Positions 1-10,177 of a stretch of 40,825 nt of DNA are shown one piece after another. The translations under genes and the position numbers were made by a program. Source of the DNA: Scedosporium boydii (lineage: Eukaryota; Ascomycota; Sordariomycetes; Microascales; Microascaceae); assembly GCA_002221725.1 (NCBI GenBank), contig NJFT01000300.1, forward strand, positions 1 to 40,825, read 5' to 3'. Below the pieces are notes generated by a model. The model had not been told where the DNA came from and made no database searches. It saw only the letters and a list, made by a program, of their open reading frames with translations. Every line of letters starts with the position of its first letter. The stretch's first letter is position 1.

Positions 1-518
1 CAAGCAGTATTCACAATGATATAGTAGAGGTGCGTATACAAGTGTAGGTCGTAGTTGTACTTGTATTGACTACAGGAGAGTCTTGAAAGATAAACTAGAT
101 ACATGGCGGAACCCGTAGTTTATATAGACGTTTCCTTCCAAGCTCTCCTTGGATCACCTTGACTCGCCGTGATCCTGTTCGACCTGGATCACTCCTGGCT
201 CGTCGTGATCCCTCGCGACCTGGATCACTCGCAGCTCATCGTGATCCTGTGCGGGCGATCCCTTGTTCCCGTAATTCTGCCGTGGCTCCGCAATTGAACC
301 TTTTCTGCCACTCCTGACCGTCTGGCCTCTTTTCCGGCCACGCACGTGTAAGATAATTGCAAGGGGTGACAATTAGCCCAATAGACCAAAAGATCCGTCA
401 GTTCCAGCGCCACATGGCTGGAACTGCCCCTTACATTCACTTAAGAACCCTCTTAATCGCGGCGGAATCCAGCCACTTCTAGGTATATCGTTACAGCACG
501 GTTGTGACACTTCTCACA
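1..518 (-). mobile_element. LTR of a retrotransposon (partial at window edge)
   Basis: Read on the minus strand, the segment starts with TGTGAGAAGTGTCACAACC at 518 and runs leftwards to a TATATAAA-like box (plus-strand 119-126). About 30-75 nt further on comes a transcript-leader-like stretch rich in CAAGTACAACTACG. TG at the start, an internal TATA box and no long open frame are what an LTR shows. The element leaves the window on the left, so its CA end, primer binding site and gag-pol cannot be seen. Copia or gypsy type cannot be decided here, and neither can solo LTR versus the end of a full element. The short open frames inside are not credible genes. Confidence 0.6.
150..256. repeat. three tandem ~36-bp units inside the LTR
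   Basis: Units at 150-184, 185-220 and 221-256 each begin TGGATCAC and contain CGTGATCC about 20 bp later. They differ at several positions, so the array is not recent. It lies in what would be the U3 part of the LTR, upstream of the TATA-like box on the minus strand. Tandem enhancer-like repeats are common in that position. Confidence 0.75.
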
Positions 519-532
519 CTAGTCATCTTATT

Positions 533-853
533 CTCCGTCTTAATACTTTAATAAAAGAAGTAAAAGTTATAATATTTTATAAAGTTTAAATTTTAATAGA
601 AGTATTTTATTATTTAATAATAAAATATTAAAAAGTAAAAATTTAAAAAGTTATAATTATTTTTAACTTTATTATTTTTATATTAAATATTATATTAATA
701 TAATATAGTATAATATAAAAAAATATAATTTAATTTATTAATTATAAATTAAAAAAAATTAATTATATATTTTAAATATATATAATAAAATACTAATTAA
801 ATATAAAGATAGAGTAGTTAGTATTAAGATTATATATCTTTATATATCTTAAA
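533..853. other. extreme A+T block, probably RIP-degraded repeat
   Basis: Over about 320 bp the sequence is almost only A and T, with a few G and hardly any C (for example 601-780), rich in TA and ATTTAA-type words. The change is abrupt on both sides: ordinary LTR composition to the left and normal GC to the right from about 855. In Pezizomycotina such blocks are what repeat-induced C-to-T mutation leaves of old transposons. No coding remnant can be read. Confidence 0.7.
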
Positions 854-1328
854 TTGCATCAGCGTGCTAAGCCCAAATTGGGCCTTTATACCTTAAAGCT
901 CGGGGTTTTGGGCGTCCTGCTAAACCCCGGTTGCGACTGCCGATGGCGGTCAAGATTTTTCCTCAGCGGTTCAAATCGGCGCTTTCGCAAGGGGGACTTT
1001 GGGAGTCACAAAAGACAATGCCCCAGTGCCAGCTTTCCTCCACCTTCGTCCTCGCAACCTCAGCGAACTATACTTCGTGAGACGGTTCAAGCGACGAAAG
1101 GGAAACCGGCAGTCTGGGCCCCAGCCGACGCCTCTGCCCTACGGTTGACCGATTTGATCATTTGAAGTTTTTGGATTCTTTTTTTTTTTTTTTTTCTTGT
1201 CCCTTGAAAGTCGAATCCGGCGATAGAGCACATGTAGGTTGCTCAACAATTTCCCCGTCGGCTTCTTCATTGCCGACGGATCGCATCCCGACGCGATGAC
1301 TCCTTCGAGAGTCTCGAACTAATCCACC
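854..1328 (+). promoter_or_regulatory. upstream region of the carrier gene
   Basis: This 475-bp stretch between the A+T block and the first coding exon holds no gene I can support. An open frame at 854-1165 has no recognisable product. A run of 17 T at about 1179-1195, about 130 bp before the start codon, is the kind of pyrimidine tract found upstream of fungal transcription starts. Normal base composition resumes at about 855, so the promoter sits directly beside silenced-looking DNA. Confidence 0.4.
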
Positions 1329-2646
1329 ATGGTCGATATTTTAGATCCCATCGTGTGAGCGTTTATTCGAATCGACGGATATTAGACCAAAGGAATACAT
1401 CAAGATCGAAGAGGGGGAAATAAAAAGGACAAGCGTCATCAGGCTGGGGAGACTGGGAGAAGGGCCACCATGTCTACAACCATAGGGCACGTCCTCCGAA
1501 GTCACAGCTACTCCCTCGAAGTTACGTCCCACGGAGTACTAACTCGCGATGCAGAGCCTTTATTGCTGGCGGTATAGCCGCTTGCGGCGCCGTCACGGCT
1601 ACCCATCCCTTCGAGACAGTCAAGATTCGGTGCGCATGCCTCGGCCACCTCCTTCCGAATACCGGGACCTCCGGACTAGAACGCTAACATCGAACTCTCA
1701 TGTAGAATGCAGTTGCAGGGCGAGCTTCAGGACAAGGGACATCAACCTCACCACTACCGCGGTCCCGTCCACGGCGTATCGGTCATTGTTAGGAATGAGG
1801 GCTTGCGGGGCATCTACCGCGGTATCGGCACCGCCTACATCTACCAGATCCTCCTCAACGGATGCCGTCTCGGATTCTACGAGCCCATGCGCAAACCGCT
1901 AACCAAGCTCATCTTCGGAAACGAGACGACGCAGAGCCTCGGCATCAACATGTTTTGCGGTGCGTCGTCCGGAATCATCGGCGCCGCCATGGGAAGCCCC
2001 TTTTTCCTCGTCAAGACCCGGCTACAGAGTTACTCTCCTTTCCTCCCCGTCGGCACGCAACACAAGTATAAGAATCTCGTCGATGGCATGTCGCAGATCT
2101 ACAAGGGCGAGGGCGTTGGGGGATTATATCGAGGAATCAGCGCCGCTATGATTAGGACTGGTATGGGAAGCTCGGTGCAGCTGCCGACCTACTTCTTTGC
2201 GAAGAGGCGGTTGGTGAGACATCTCGGTATGGAGGAGGGTCCGGCCCTTCACCTTACGAGCAGCGCCGTGAGCGGTTTTGTGGTCTGCTGCGTTATGCAC
2301 CCGCCTGGTACGTTCGGTTTCGGTTTCTCTCTCCGATCTTTCTGCGGATCTCCCGGGGTGTTTACTAACTCTTTTTTTTCTTTACTTTCCGTTAGATACC
2401 ATCATGTCCCGACTTTACAACCAAAACGGTAACCTGTACAACGGTGTCTTCGACTGCCTTACAAAGACCATCCGCACCGAGGGATTCTTTGCCATCTACA
2501 AAGGATTCCTACCTCATCTTTCCAGGATCTTACCGCACACCATTTTGACCCTTTCCTTCGCCGAGCAGACGAATAAGTTCATCCGAGGCCTCGAATTGAG
2601 GATACTGCCTCCAGTAGCATTGGACACTCAGGAGAAGAAGCTCTAA
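1329..2646 (+). CDS. OAC1: mitochondrial oxaloacetate/sulfate carrier, Oac1 type
   Basis: Four exons are inferred: 1329-1354, 1555-1629, 1706-2307 and 2396-2646, giving 317 residues (yeast Oac1 is 324). The introns have GT-AG ends and branch sites TACTAAC, GCTAAC and TACTAAC. Three mitochondrial-carrier repeats are visible, with signatures HPFETVKIR (residues 26-34), SPFFLVKTR (131-139) and HPPDTIMSR (232-240). The third lacks the usual basic residue, as yeast Oac1 also does. Family-specific stretches such as RMQLQGEL, AYIYQILLNG, LVKTRLQSYS and SSVQLP match Oac1 closely. Known role: inner-membrane import of oxaloacetate and sulfate and export of 2-isopropylmalate in leucine synthesis. The start at 1329 has a good context (CCACCATGG), but the first exon is only 26 nt and its 200-nt intron is an inference. 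A second ATG at 1470 runs into a stop. Confidence 0.88.
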
Positions 2647-3009
2647 AATTTTGGAAGGAATAGAGTGACATAAGCGGCGATGGGACGCATCTGTTGATTT
2701 CAGGGGGTCTCGGTCGGGTAGGGGAAGGCGCATTGCTTGGGCATGCATCGTTTATACCATTTTAGAATGAGCCCAGCTCTCTCTTCGTAAGAGATTCAGG
2801 CCGTTCTCTTCTTGTCTTGGCGTCCGGGCCATATTAGGTTAAAGATTTTTGGAAAAGCACTGGAACGAGAAATAGTTGGATGGCGGAACTCGTGCATGTA
2901 CATAATACCATGCTACAAATCTTTTCCTTTTGTCTATCGAGCTGAATCACCTCGAAAATCCGATCCAATCCTCGTAACTCCGTAAGCATAGAGACCGGTT
3001 CTAAACTTT
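2647..3009. other. short convergent intergenic region
   Basis: This 363-bp gap separates the 3' ends of the carrier gene (+) and the CTU2 gene (-). It should hold both polyadenylation regions. I see no gene, repeat or RNA in it, and the small open frames are shadows. Confidence 0.6.
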
Positions 3010-4292
3010 CTACCCATGAATAGACCTCTCGCACCCGTAACAAAGCTTTGAGTCTCCGCCATCCTCCTCTGGCCCGACTCCTATCTCGCCCTTCCACCTC
3101 GCATCCCCGCTCTCATCAACCGCCATACCGCACAGCCTACACGCCGTGCCCCCTCCGCCTTCACTCATCCCAGCCCGCGCGAGTCTACCCGTCGTACGAA
3201 CCACATTCGCAACCACGGCGGGGTACCCCTCCTCGACGCTCTCAAAGTAGCGAACCATGGCCTCCTCGATGCTAAGATCCTTGTGGGAGACCACGTCCGC
3301 CGAGGCCGGTGGGTTTGACACGATAATGTCCGCCAGCGACGGATCAACGAGGCGGAGGTACGTATGGATCTCGTTGCGGAAGACGTCTCGTAGGGGATAG
3401 CAAATTTGCATACTCCTCGGAGCTCCCTGTTCGGCGGATCCGAGAAGGGGAAAGGGACCGTCGTTGATCTGCCAAGGGACGGAGAAGCCTCTCCCCTTGG
3501 CGACCTCGGCTAAGGTGAGTTCGGCTAGGGCGGTCGTCGTGCAGCCCAGGAGGAGGGCCTCGCACGAGTTCTCCACTGCGAAGGAGAGGAGGATGTGGCG
3601 GAGAAGGAGGCGGAGGATGTCAGCCTTGGAGGTTACAGAGGGAAGAGCGTCGAAGAGGGATTGCATGCGGGACTGGGGATCTAAAGTGGGGTCCGTGGAG
3701 GGGAGGGAGGACCAGTCTATGGAGGATATGTCGAAGGCGGAGCTGAGGCGGATGAGGCGGAAGTCAATGTCTGGGAACTTCTCGCGATACCTTTGTAGCA
3801 GCGCCGTAGCAGGAAAGCCGTTTGTTTGGGCATCACCATTGGAACTCTTGGCGGGGTGAGGCCGGAGGTCTGTGTCGACATGGGCTACGATCAAGTCGTA
3901 CGCGACCGGGGAATTAGGATTCGCCCTCGCGCGCACGTACTTGAGGTTCTCATCTAATATCTGAACGAGCGCCGTCGATGAGGGCCCGAAGGAGAGTCCG
4001 GCGAGGTAGCGACATGTGCGCTTCTCGCGGGGTCCGACGAGCTCCTTGCGGAGGAGACCTAGTCTCTTAACAGCCTTGTTATGGGTGAATGATTGGAAAC
4101 ATGTTCTGATTTTTGGGTTAGCCGCATCAGGGTTCGAAGAAGCTGGAATGTTATATCAGGTCGAGGGGCATGGCGGGGTTGAAGTTACGGGCATGTGGAT
4201 TCGGTCCTTAGCTTGACGGTGGCGGGGTTCGTCTTGCATCTTGCGCAGGGACGCGGGGGGTCTGAGGTGGGAGTCGGCTCCGGCTCGGCCAT
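3010..4292 (-). CDS. NCS2: cytoplasmic tRNA 2-thiolation protein 2 (Ncs2/Ctu2)
   Basis: Two exons are inferred on the minus strand, 4292-4189 and 4105-3010, giving 399 residues. The intron (4188-4106) begins GTAACT and has GCTAAC just before its AATCAG end. Splicing joins CARCK (residues 16-20) to TCPTCF (33-38), restoring the paired CxxC motifs at the N-terminus. LAGLSFGPSSTAL (from residue 69) is the degenerate PP-loop position of this subunit. A second cysteine set lies at the C-terminus: C357/C360 and C390/C393. With Ncs6/Ctu1 and the sulfur carrier Urm1, the family thiolates wobble uridine of Lys, Gln and Glu tRNAs in the cytosol. The ATG at 4292 gives MAEPEP directly before the first CxxC. 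The open frame alone would suggest a start near 3936, which would lose the zinc-type motif and PP-loop region. Confidence 0.87.
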
Positions 4293-5651
4293 GGCTGCGG
4301 AGGACGAATGTTTTGAAAGCTTTGAGGTCTTGGGTTTATGGTGATTCCAGAGTGGGAAGGAGTGATGGTAAGTGTCTGTTGAATCCAGGTCTCAGTGTTT
4401 GTCTCTGGTGTGTAGAAAATTTCTAAGTGTCTGTCTGTGCCATGAGTCAAGAGGAGAATATTTTGCCCCAAATATTTGAAGCCTCCCTCTTACACTCTGT
4501 ATTTTAAACACCAACTAATTCAATTCTATTCATCGAGATAAACAGGGTGGATGTCTATATCTGTATCAAAGCCCCGAGACACCATCTTAATCATGAAGAA
4601 GAAAATTCTACATTTCCTTCATCTCTCTTTCTCATCTATCCTTATTAGATCTCACTCTCTTAACCTCACCTCACTCTTATAAAGAGAAGGGAACCATTAA
4701 GCTCATTCCCTCTCAGGTAGTTATCTAGACTTTGATAAAATCGCAAGTCTCTCTCTCCGATCAAGTATCATTGAATACACTGTCAATACTGGGCACCCTC
4801 TCTACAGATTCTCAGCTTTCTATAGTACCACCCAACTCCAGAATCACTAAGCAGCCTCTCGACAATTGGGGAGACTTGGAGAGACTTATCCTTCCGCCAA
4901 TCCATCTAAGGGAATATGATCAATACTATAAGACTTAGCTACAATGCTATGGAAATGGGATTCCTGCATTTAGACCTTCCTCTTCACCCCAGTGATGTCA
5001 TTGAGTCTGGGGAGCTCCTGCCTCATTCCGCCTCATTCCTCCTCACCCCGTGTTAGTCCTTGTTAATCCCACCCCCTGGAAGAACATCAAGAAGGAGCTG
5101 ACTTACACTGTTGTTGTCCAAGTCGCAGAGACTCTGTCATGGTCGTTGAATACACCTTGAACACGCCACGATGGCTCTTCCAGTAGCTTCCTCGATGTAT
5201 GTCTCCTGGAAACGTCCTTCCCCCTTGGCCGACTTCCACCGCCGGGCCAACAAGAACGCGACTCGACAAGGTAAACTTTGATTCAAACCTCGACGCGTAA
5301 AAGATTCCTCCTCTTTTACATCTCATCGTCCTCTAGAAGTGTTGCAGTTGCGTTTTCCCAGCACTGTAGCATCTTGTTTCCGCTCTTTTAACCAGCTTCT
5401 CGACATCCTCCATCGATATCAACGGCTCGGCAACCACGGTGCTCCCCGATAAAGCATCTGTATCTGTTGGTACCTCTTGTGAACCACATTCTTTCGTACT
5501 TGAGTACCGGTAAGCCAGTTAATCGTTTCGTGCCCTTCGGCGCCAGTCACACGGTCTGTCCCCAAGTCTGACGATCCGCTCGGATTGGACAAGTATATCG
5601 ATCCAAACTGTTCCCGAATCACTTGGCACACTCACTCGAGTATATCTCATC
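4293..5651. other. divergent intergenic region, no gene seen
   Basis: These 1.36 kb separate two divergently transcribed genes. The part at 4440-4940 is richer in A+T and CTCTC runs than its surroundings and reads like an old insertion, but it shows no terminal repeats or coding frame I can defend. The part at 5330-5650 holds pyrimidine-rich stretches and is probably the leader of the gene starting at 5652. Confidence 0.45.
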
Positions 5652-7212
5652 ATGGATAAATCAAGCCATCCTGGTCAAGCCTCCATGCCCAAGAAATGGC
5701 AGAAGATGGCGTCTGACCTGAGCCCGGCCATCAAGATGAACAGCGACTCCACAGCTGGCGGTGAGTCCATCACCAAGCTTGTTAAGAAAGTCTCTCGGTC
5801 TTTCAGCGCAAAGACCACCAATCTTTTCAAGAAGTCGTCTGGACGATCCTCCGAGGACTCTAGCTCGTCGGTATTTAGCAGCACCCAGAAAGGTGGCGCT
5901 GGCTGTTTCACTACCGAGTCGTTCGAACAAACAGTGCCCGACGATTACAGTCTAGGCCCGAGGCCAACTGCTTCTAGCGAGGACGGCCTCTCCTCGGTTA
6001 GATTCTCAAGTACGTGAATTCTCCAATCCGCATACATTGATTCGCTTAGAATTCGTACTGACATCCGTTCGCTTCAAAGCTTGCCCCAGCAAGAGCAGCA
6101 GTCAACGCTCGCGAAACATCAGCGGTATGCTGAGGACATGCCGAAAACGTCTCTCAATTGGAAGCCTCAGAGATAGCCTTGATGAGATGGGTAATCCGGA
6201 GAAGAAGAAGCGAACCTCTCCTATTGTCGCTCATTCGTCTTCCGGCGCTCCTCGCCTTGGTGCTCTTAGCTATGAGGGCACCGGACCTGACGGCGAGGAC
6301 AGCATGTTCACGTTCCGAAACGACCTGGATCGCGCCATGGATGAGATCACCGAGCGCGGAAAGATGGCCGACTACATCAGGGCCAAGGATTCACCCAACC
6401 CTTTTCGATATTCGAAAAATCTCGCCGGGCGCGGAAAGCCTCTTGCCTTCAACAGAGCTACCAACGTCCTTGGTAACATTGTGAATCAGAAGCCCCGGTC
6501 GATCAGTCAGAATGAGTTAGTCATTTGCAAGAATTCTGAGAATGCTTTCAAGGACTTCGATTTCGGCATCCGTTCGGATTTCGCCTCTCGAGCGTCGAGC
6601 TATGGCAAGTTGACGACGATCTCCAGTGGCGGAAGAGGCGCCTCCGACGACAAGGTCCAGAAGGCTTTCAATGAGCGCAACGAAATTCTCGAGAGTGCCA
6701 AGAAAGAGTTGGCCAAATCCTCTCCTCAAACGGCCAAGTTTGTCGGCCAAGTTCGAGATCTGCCCCTCGAGGCCCGCGACAAAAACCTGACTGTCCCCGC
6801 TGGAATCGGCACCCGTTTTAAGTTGTCATATCCCTGGATCCAGCTCACCAATGGCCGGCTCGAGGTCTTTGAAACTCGCGAGGCCGCTCTTGGCAGCATC
6901 AGGTATGAGGTGCATGCGGTCAATGACCTTGCGTTCTATAATGTAGAGACGAAGACCTACTTCCTTCAACCTCCGTGCTACTTCATTGATAGCGAGTACG
7001 CCGAGGTCGGATACCTTCGTGGTCTGGAGCTTGTCTCCCTCAGTTACGAGGCCGGTACCACTAAGCACAATGCTGCCGCTGATGCCGCGGACCCCGATGT
7101 TCCTATTGCCGGCAGGCCTTATCTCGTCATGTACATGGACGAGGAAAATGACTATGTCATCGTCGATGTCAGGGATGACTCCATGAGCATCAATGACTTA
7201 ATTGGTTTCTAA
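5652..7212 (+). CDS. unidentified Ser-rich fungal protein
   Basis: Two exons are inferred, 5652-6009 and 6080-7212, giving 496 residues. The intron (6010-6079) starts GTACGT, has TACTGAC as branch site and ends AAAG. I do not recognise the protein. Residues 1-180 are Ser-, Lys- and Arg-rich (for example KLVKKVSRSFSAK, SGRSSEDSSSSVFSS) and probably disordered. A charged, helix-prone segment lies around 290-330. From about 340 to the end the sequence looks folded, with many aromatic and beta-prone residues (FKLSYPWIQLTNGRLEVF near 366, KTYFLQPPCYFIDSEYAEVG, YLVMYMDEENDYVIVDVRDD). No signal peptide or membrane segment is seen. The even codon use and the frame surviving across the intron argue for a real gene. 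Function unknown. Confidence 0.75.
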
Positions 7213-8135
7213 AATCAGGAATGAGAGCGGAGAAGCTGAGCTGGATCGAACGCGGAGGGCGATTGTTGTTTTTCTCTTTCTGTTTTTCTCATATTTCACG
7301 TTGAGCACAGTAGGCAAGAAACGGTATGAGTGACCGCAAATATTATTCGAGAGCTGTTTGGCGTGGAAGTGTACGGAAGGTGGGAGGGCGCTTTGGGGGA
7401 TGCATCGACAGTATCGGGATTGGTGAATGTCTTCTCTCGTCTACGTTGGGGGCTCTTGACTGACTCTTTAAAACACCGCCGGCGAGTTGGCTTCCAGTGT
7501 GGTTCTGGATTGAGAACTCCTAGTCGAACTGTATTCCTATGGTTCATGCATGCACTGTTAGTCTTGCTTTCATCTTGCGAATTTCTTTCTAGTTGAGTAT
7601 GCGAAAACCGGTGAGGACAGGCCAGATCCGTCCTCGGGGGCCCGGTGTTGTGGCAGAGAGACAGGAAACAGCTAGGAAGGCATAGTCAAATTCATCATTC
7701 ATTTTCATTCGAACAAGTATTGCCGTAAGAGACCGGAATTGGTGCTATTACTGTAGCCCATTGATGGTGTTTGTGACGAGATTCTGTCTATAGAACATCA
7801 TCAAGTTGTTAATATTTGACACTCCGAATGCCTCCTTGTCGATACAAGTAGAGTTGCCCGTTCCATTCCCATATTAGAGGCCCATGGCTCCGGATTTTCG
7901 TGGCATTTGAGTCGAGGCAAGACAACAATTGCGTGTGGGATACAGATTCAGGTCGAATATTGCTGACTCGCTATGCGTCGGGTTCATTTTCATTCCCTCA
8001 AGCTAGAAATCGTAGACCATCTAAGGGGAGGAACACATAGGTCAACGTGGTACCAGGGAGACTTCATTTTGAGTGATCAGAATCAAGTGGAGTAGGCTGG
8101 TTCAGTGCTGCTGAAGGATATCTATTCACCTTTCT
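7213..8135. other. convergent intergenic region
   Basis: These 0.92 kb lie between the 3' ends of the Ser-rich gene (+) and the Cog7-like gene (-). Small open frames at 7296-7547 and 7330-7596 overlap on opposite strands and have no recognisable product. I see no repeats or RNA genes. Confidence 0.5.
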
Positions 8136-9245
8136 CTATAGTCCACCCCGAATCTTTTGAAGTTGGCTTATCAGTCCGTATCCACCAGAATACGTCTTTT
8201 GTTCCGTGCCCGCACTTTTCGCAACACTTCCCTTCCTCGACCTCCCCCCCGCCGTCTTAGCAGCAGGCTCCATCTCCTTGAGCAGATCCCTATGCGCATC
8301 CTCGACCATCTTCGCCAGCGTCTCTATGAATTTCGTCCGACCCCTTTCCTCTGCGGTACCGTTCCACACCGTCGTCAGTTCCTTGAGCTCGGCCACCCTC
8401 TCGGCGGCCTTCTCGATGCCGCGGATGGGGTCCTCATCAGCTAAGAGTGTCGAGATCTCATCCCTCAGAGACTTGAGTACGTGCTGGCCCTTCTCCTCCG
8501 AGCTCCGCTGCTCTTTGCCGGGTTCCGGGGCGGAGACGGAAAGGAATGAGGAGCCGACTGATAGCTCGGAAGGCGGGAAGGGGAAGTCCATGGCTTGACC
8601 GAAGGTTTTGATGACTGCGTCGAGTCTTGACCGGACGAGGGCGAGGGTGCGGAGCTGCTTGACGAAGTCGGGTTCGTCGGGCGTCGTACTATCCACCTTG
8701 CCACTGCCCTCCTTTGGTTGCCCTTCAGATCCTGCACTCGTCTCCTCGATTGTGATTTCGGCATTTTGAAGGCCACCGGGAACGACCTTTTCGATATCGT
8801 TCCCTAACATCTCGTGGAGAGTCTCAGAAAACGCTAGAGCCTCACCCCTGAGTAACTCAACTTCGTACGCTAACCGACTCCCGCTCCGGAGAATGTCGTC
8901 CGTCAGTTGGGTCAGGGTGTTTGTCAACCTCGTCGTGTGAGCGTTCAGATTGTTCGCCAGCCCTTGCGACTCCGACGACAGCTCCGACAGCGGGACGGCC
9001 TGCTTGCCGTTTGCTGTTTTCGTAGACACGGCGCCGACATGTTGGAGCGGGGGTAGGGATGCGTTTAGGTAGGCAGCAGGATTAAATTTGGGATCTAGAA
9101 AGGGCTGGAGGAAAGGGTCCGAGACATGGCTGGACTTGGGCTGGATAGTAGGGGCCTTGGGTTGTTCTCTGTTCTGGCCAGGCAGCGATTTCGTCGTTGA
9201 TGCTGTGCTGTTTTGCCGTTGTCGTGAGGGCTGTTGTGATGCCAT
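8136..9245 (-). CDS. probable conserved oligomeric Golgi complex subunit (Cog7-like)
   Basis: A single exon of 369 residues with ATG at 9245 and TAG at 8136. A Ser/Gln-rich leader (1-40) is followed by DPFLQPFLDPKFNPAAYLN (about 43-61), then a helical stretch with LANNLNAHTTRLTNTLTQL and RSGSRLAYEVELLRGEAL (about 95-135). Further on come a second helical stretch around LRTLALVRSRLDAVIKTFG and Lys/Glu-rich helices to the end. An N-terminal FDP-x-x-YLN motif followed by coiled coil is what fungal Cog7-type subunits show, and they are short compared with animal COG7. COG tethers retrograde vesicles at the Golgi. The assignment rests on motif memory and layout, not on an alignment. The neighbour across the shared promoter is YPT1, a GTPase known to act with COG. 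The alternative is another CATCHR-type tether subunit. Confidence 0.55.
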   Translation of the reverse strand: MASQQPSRQRQNSTASTTKSLPGQNREQPKAPTIQPKSSHVSDPFLQPFLDPKFNPAAYLNASLPPLQHVGAVSTKTANGKQAVPLSELSSESQGLANNLNAHTTRLTNTLTQLTDDILRSGSRLAYEVELLRGEALAFSETLHEMLGNDIEKVVPGGLQNAEITIEETSAGSEGQPKEGSGKVDSTTPDEPDFVKQLRTLALVRSRLDAVIKTFGQAMDFPFPPSELSVGSSFLSVSAPEPGKEQRSSEEKGQHVLKSLRDEISTLLADEDPIRGIEKAAERVAELKELTTVWNGTAEERGRTKFIETLAKMVEDAHRDLLKEMEPAAKTAGGRSRKGSVAKSAGTEQKTYSGGYGLISQLQKIRGGL

Positions 9246-10177
9246 GTCTCTGGTACGGCCTGTGTGTCTGAGGCTGGCAAGTATGACAAGAGACGATAGT
9301 TGGATCTAATCACAATTGATCCTGCGTGCTCCTTGTATACACCGCCAGTACACCTTTGTAAATGGCGAGGAATTCTATCTTGGTGACCGTGAAGAGGAAT
9401 GGCTGGTCGCAATGCTGGGCGTTCTCTGTGGGTTGATGAGCCTCAGCGGTCTCTCATCAATTTACTGAGCAATACTGGAGGTACCGAGACACGCTGGACC
9501 TTCTAGAACTTCAAATTGAACCTTATGTCGACGGTTGAACCATGAGCCATCATGTTGCCACTCTGGAAGCCAAATTCATAGTGAAGTTCAAGGAGACCCT
9601 AACATCCTTTCATAGACCTTCAAACGAATAGTTTCAGTCCCAAAAGAGGATCATGGCTGTTTCTAATCCTAGTTTTACACGGCCTCAGTAGACCCTCGTC
9701 GTTTCAACGATGCTGGTCTCTGTTTGGTCACCAGTTCAGGCTCAATCGCTACGCTGTCAGCTGATTCTCTTCTCTTCTCTTCACGTGATGGCGATCAGCA
9801 TCCCCGAGGTTCAGCCGCAGGCTCTTGTCTCGTCTTGGCAGTGCTGACGAGTGACAGTGCATTGTTGCACCACTGCCCAGTGACCACTGGCAGGTCACGG
9901 CCCCTTACTCCGTACTTTCCAGGACCGTCCAGTCTACCCAGTTGACCCAGTCTTCTGTTCACCTTGACGTAGCAGAACGCCGCAGCCTGGCAACTCACAT
10001 CCCGACCTCAACATCAACCCCAACCGCTTGACGACTTCTTTCACCCGCCATCCCCAAGATCAAGACACACCATCGACTTTATAATCTCTAGGATATCCCA
10101 TTTTTTTTATTCTTCATCGCTCTCGCTGGTGCCTTTACCGCTTCCTCCCCAAGTATCACCGCACTTGTTTCGTCATC
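9246..10177. promoter_or_regulatory. shared upstream region of the Cog7-like and YPT1 genes
   Basis: A 932-bp divergent gap. On the YPT1 side, 10010-10170 is strongly pyrimidine-rich with a T run at about 10102-10108, as expected for a fungal leader. One copy of the dispersed motif TACTCCGTA lies at 9906-9914. I see no gene. Confidence 0.5.

Noticed and set aside
1201..1235. tRNA T-arm (GTCGAATCC)
   Set aside because: No matching stem, no acceptor stem and no A-box at the right distance. The same holds for GGTTCAAATC near 968.
3010..3936. CTU2 protein starting at 3936
   Set aside because: The codon at 3936 is GTG, and the conserved frame continues upstream through AGLSFGPSS and the CxxC motifs to an ATG at 4292 after one intron.
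4440..4940. Small transposon (MITE-like) insertion
   Set aside because: The composition differs from the flanks, but I could find neither terminal inverted repeats nor a target-site duplication, so it is only noted as possible old insertion.
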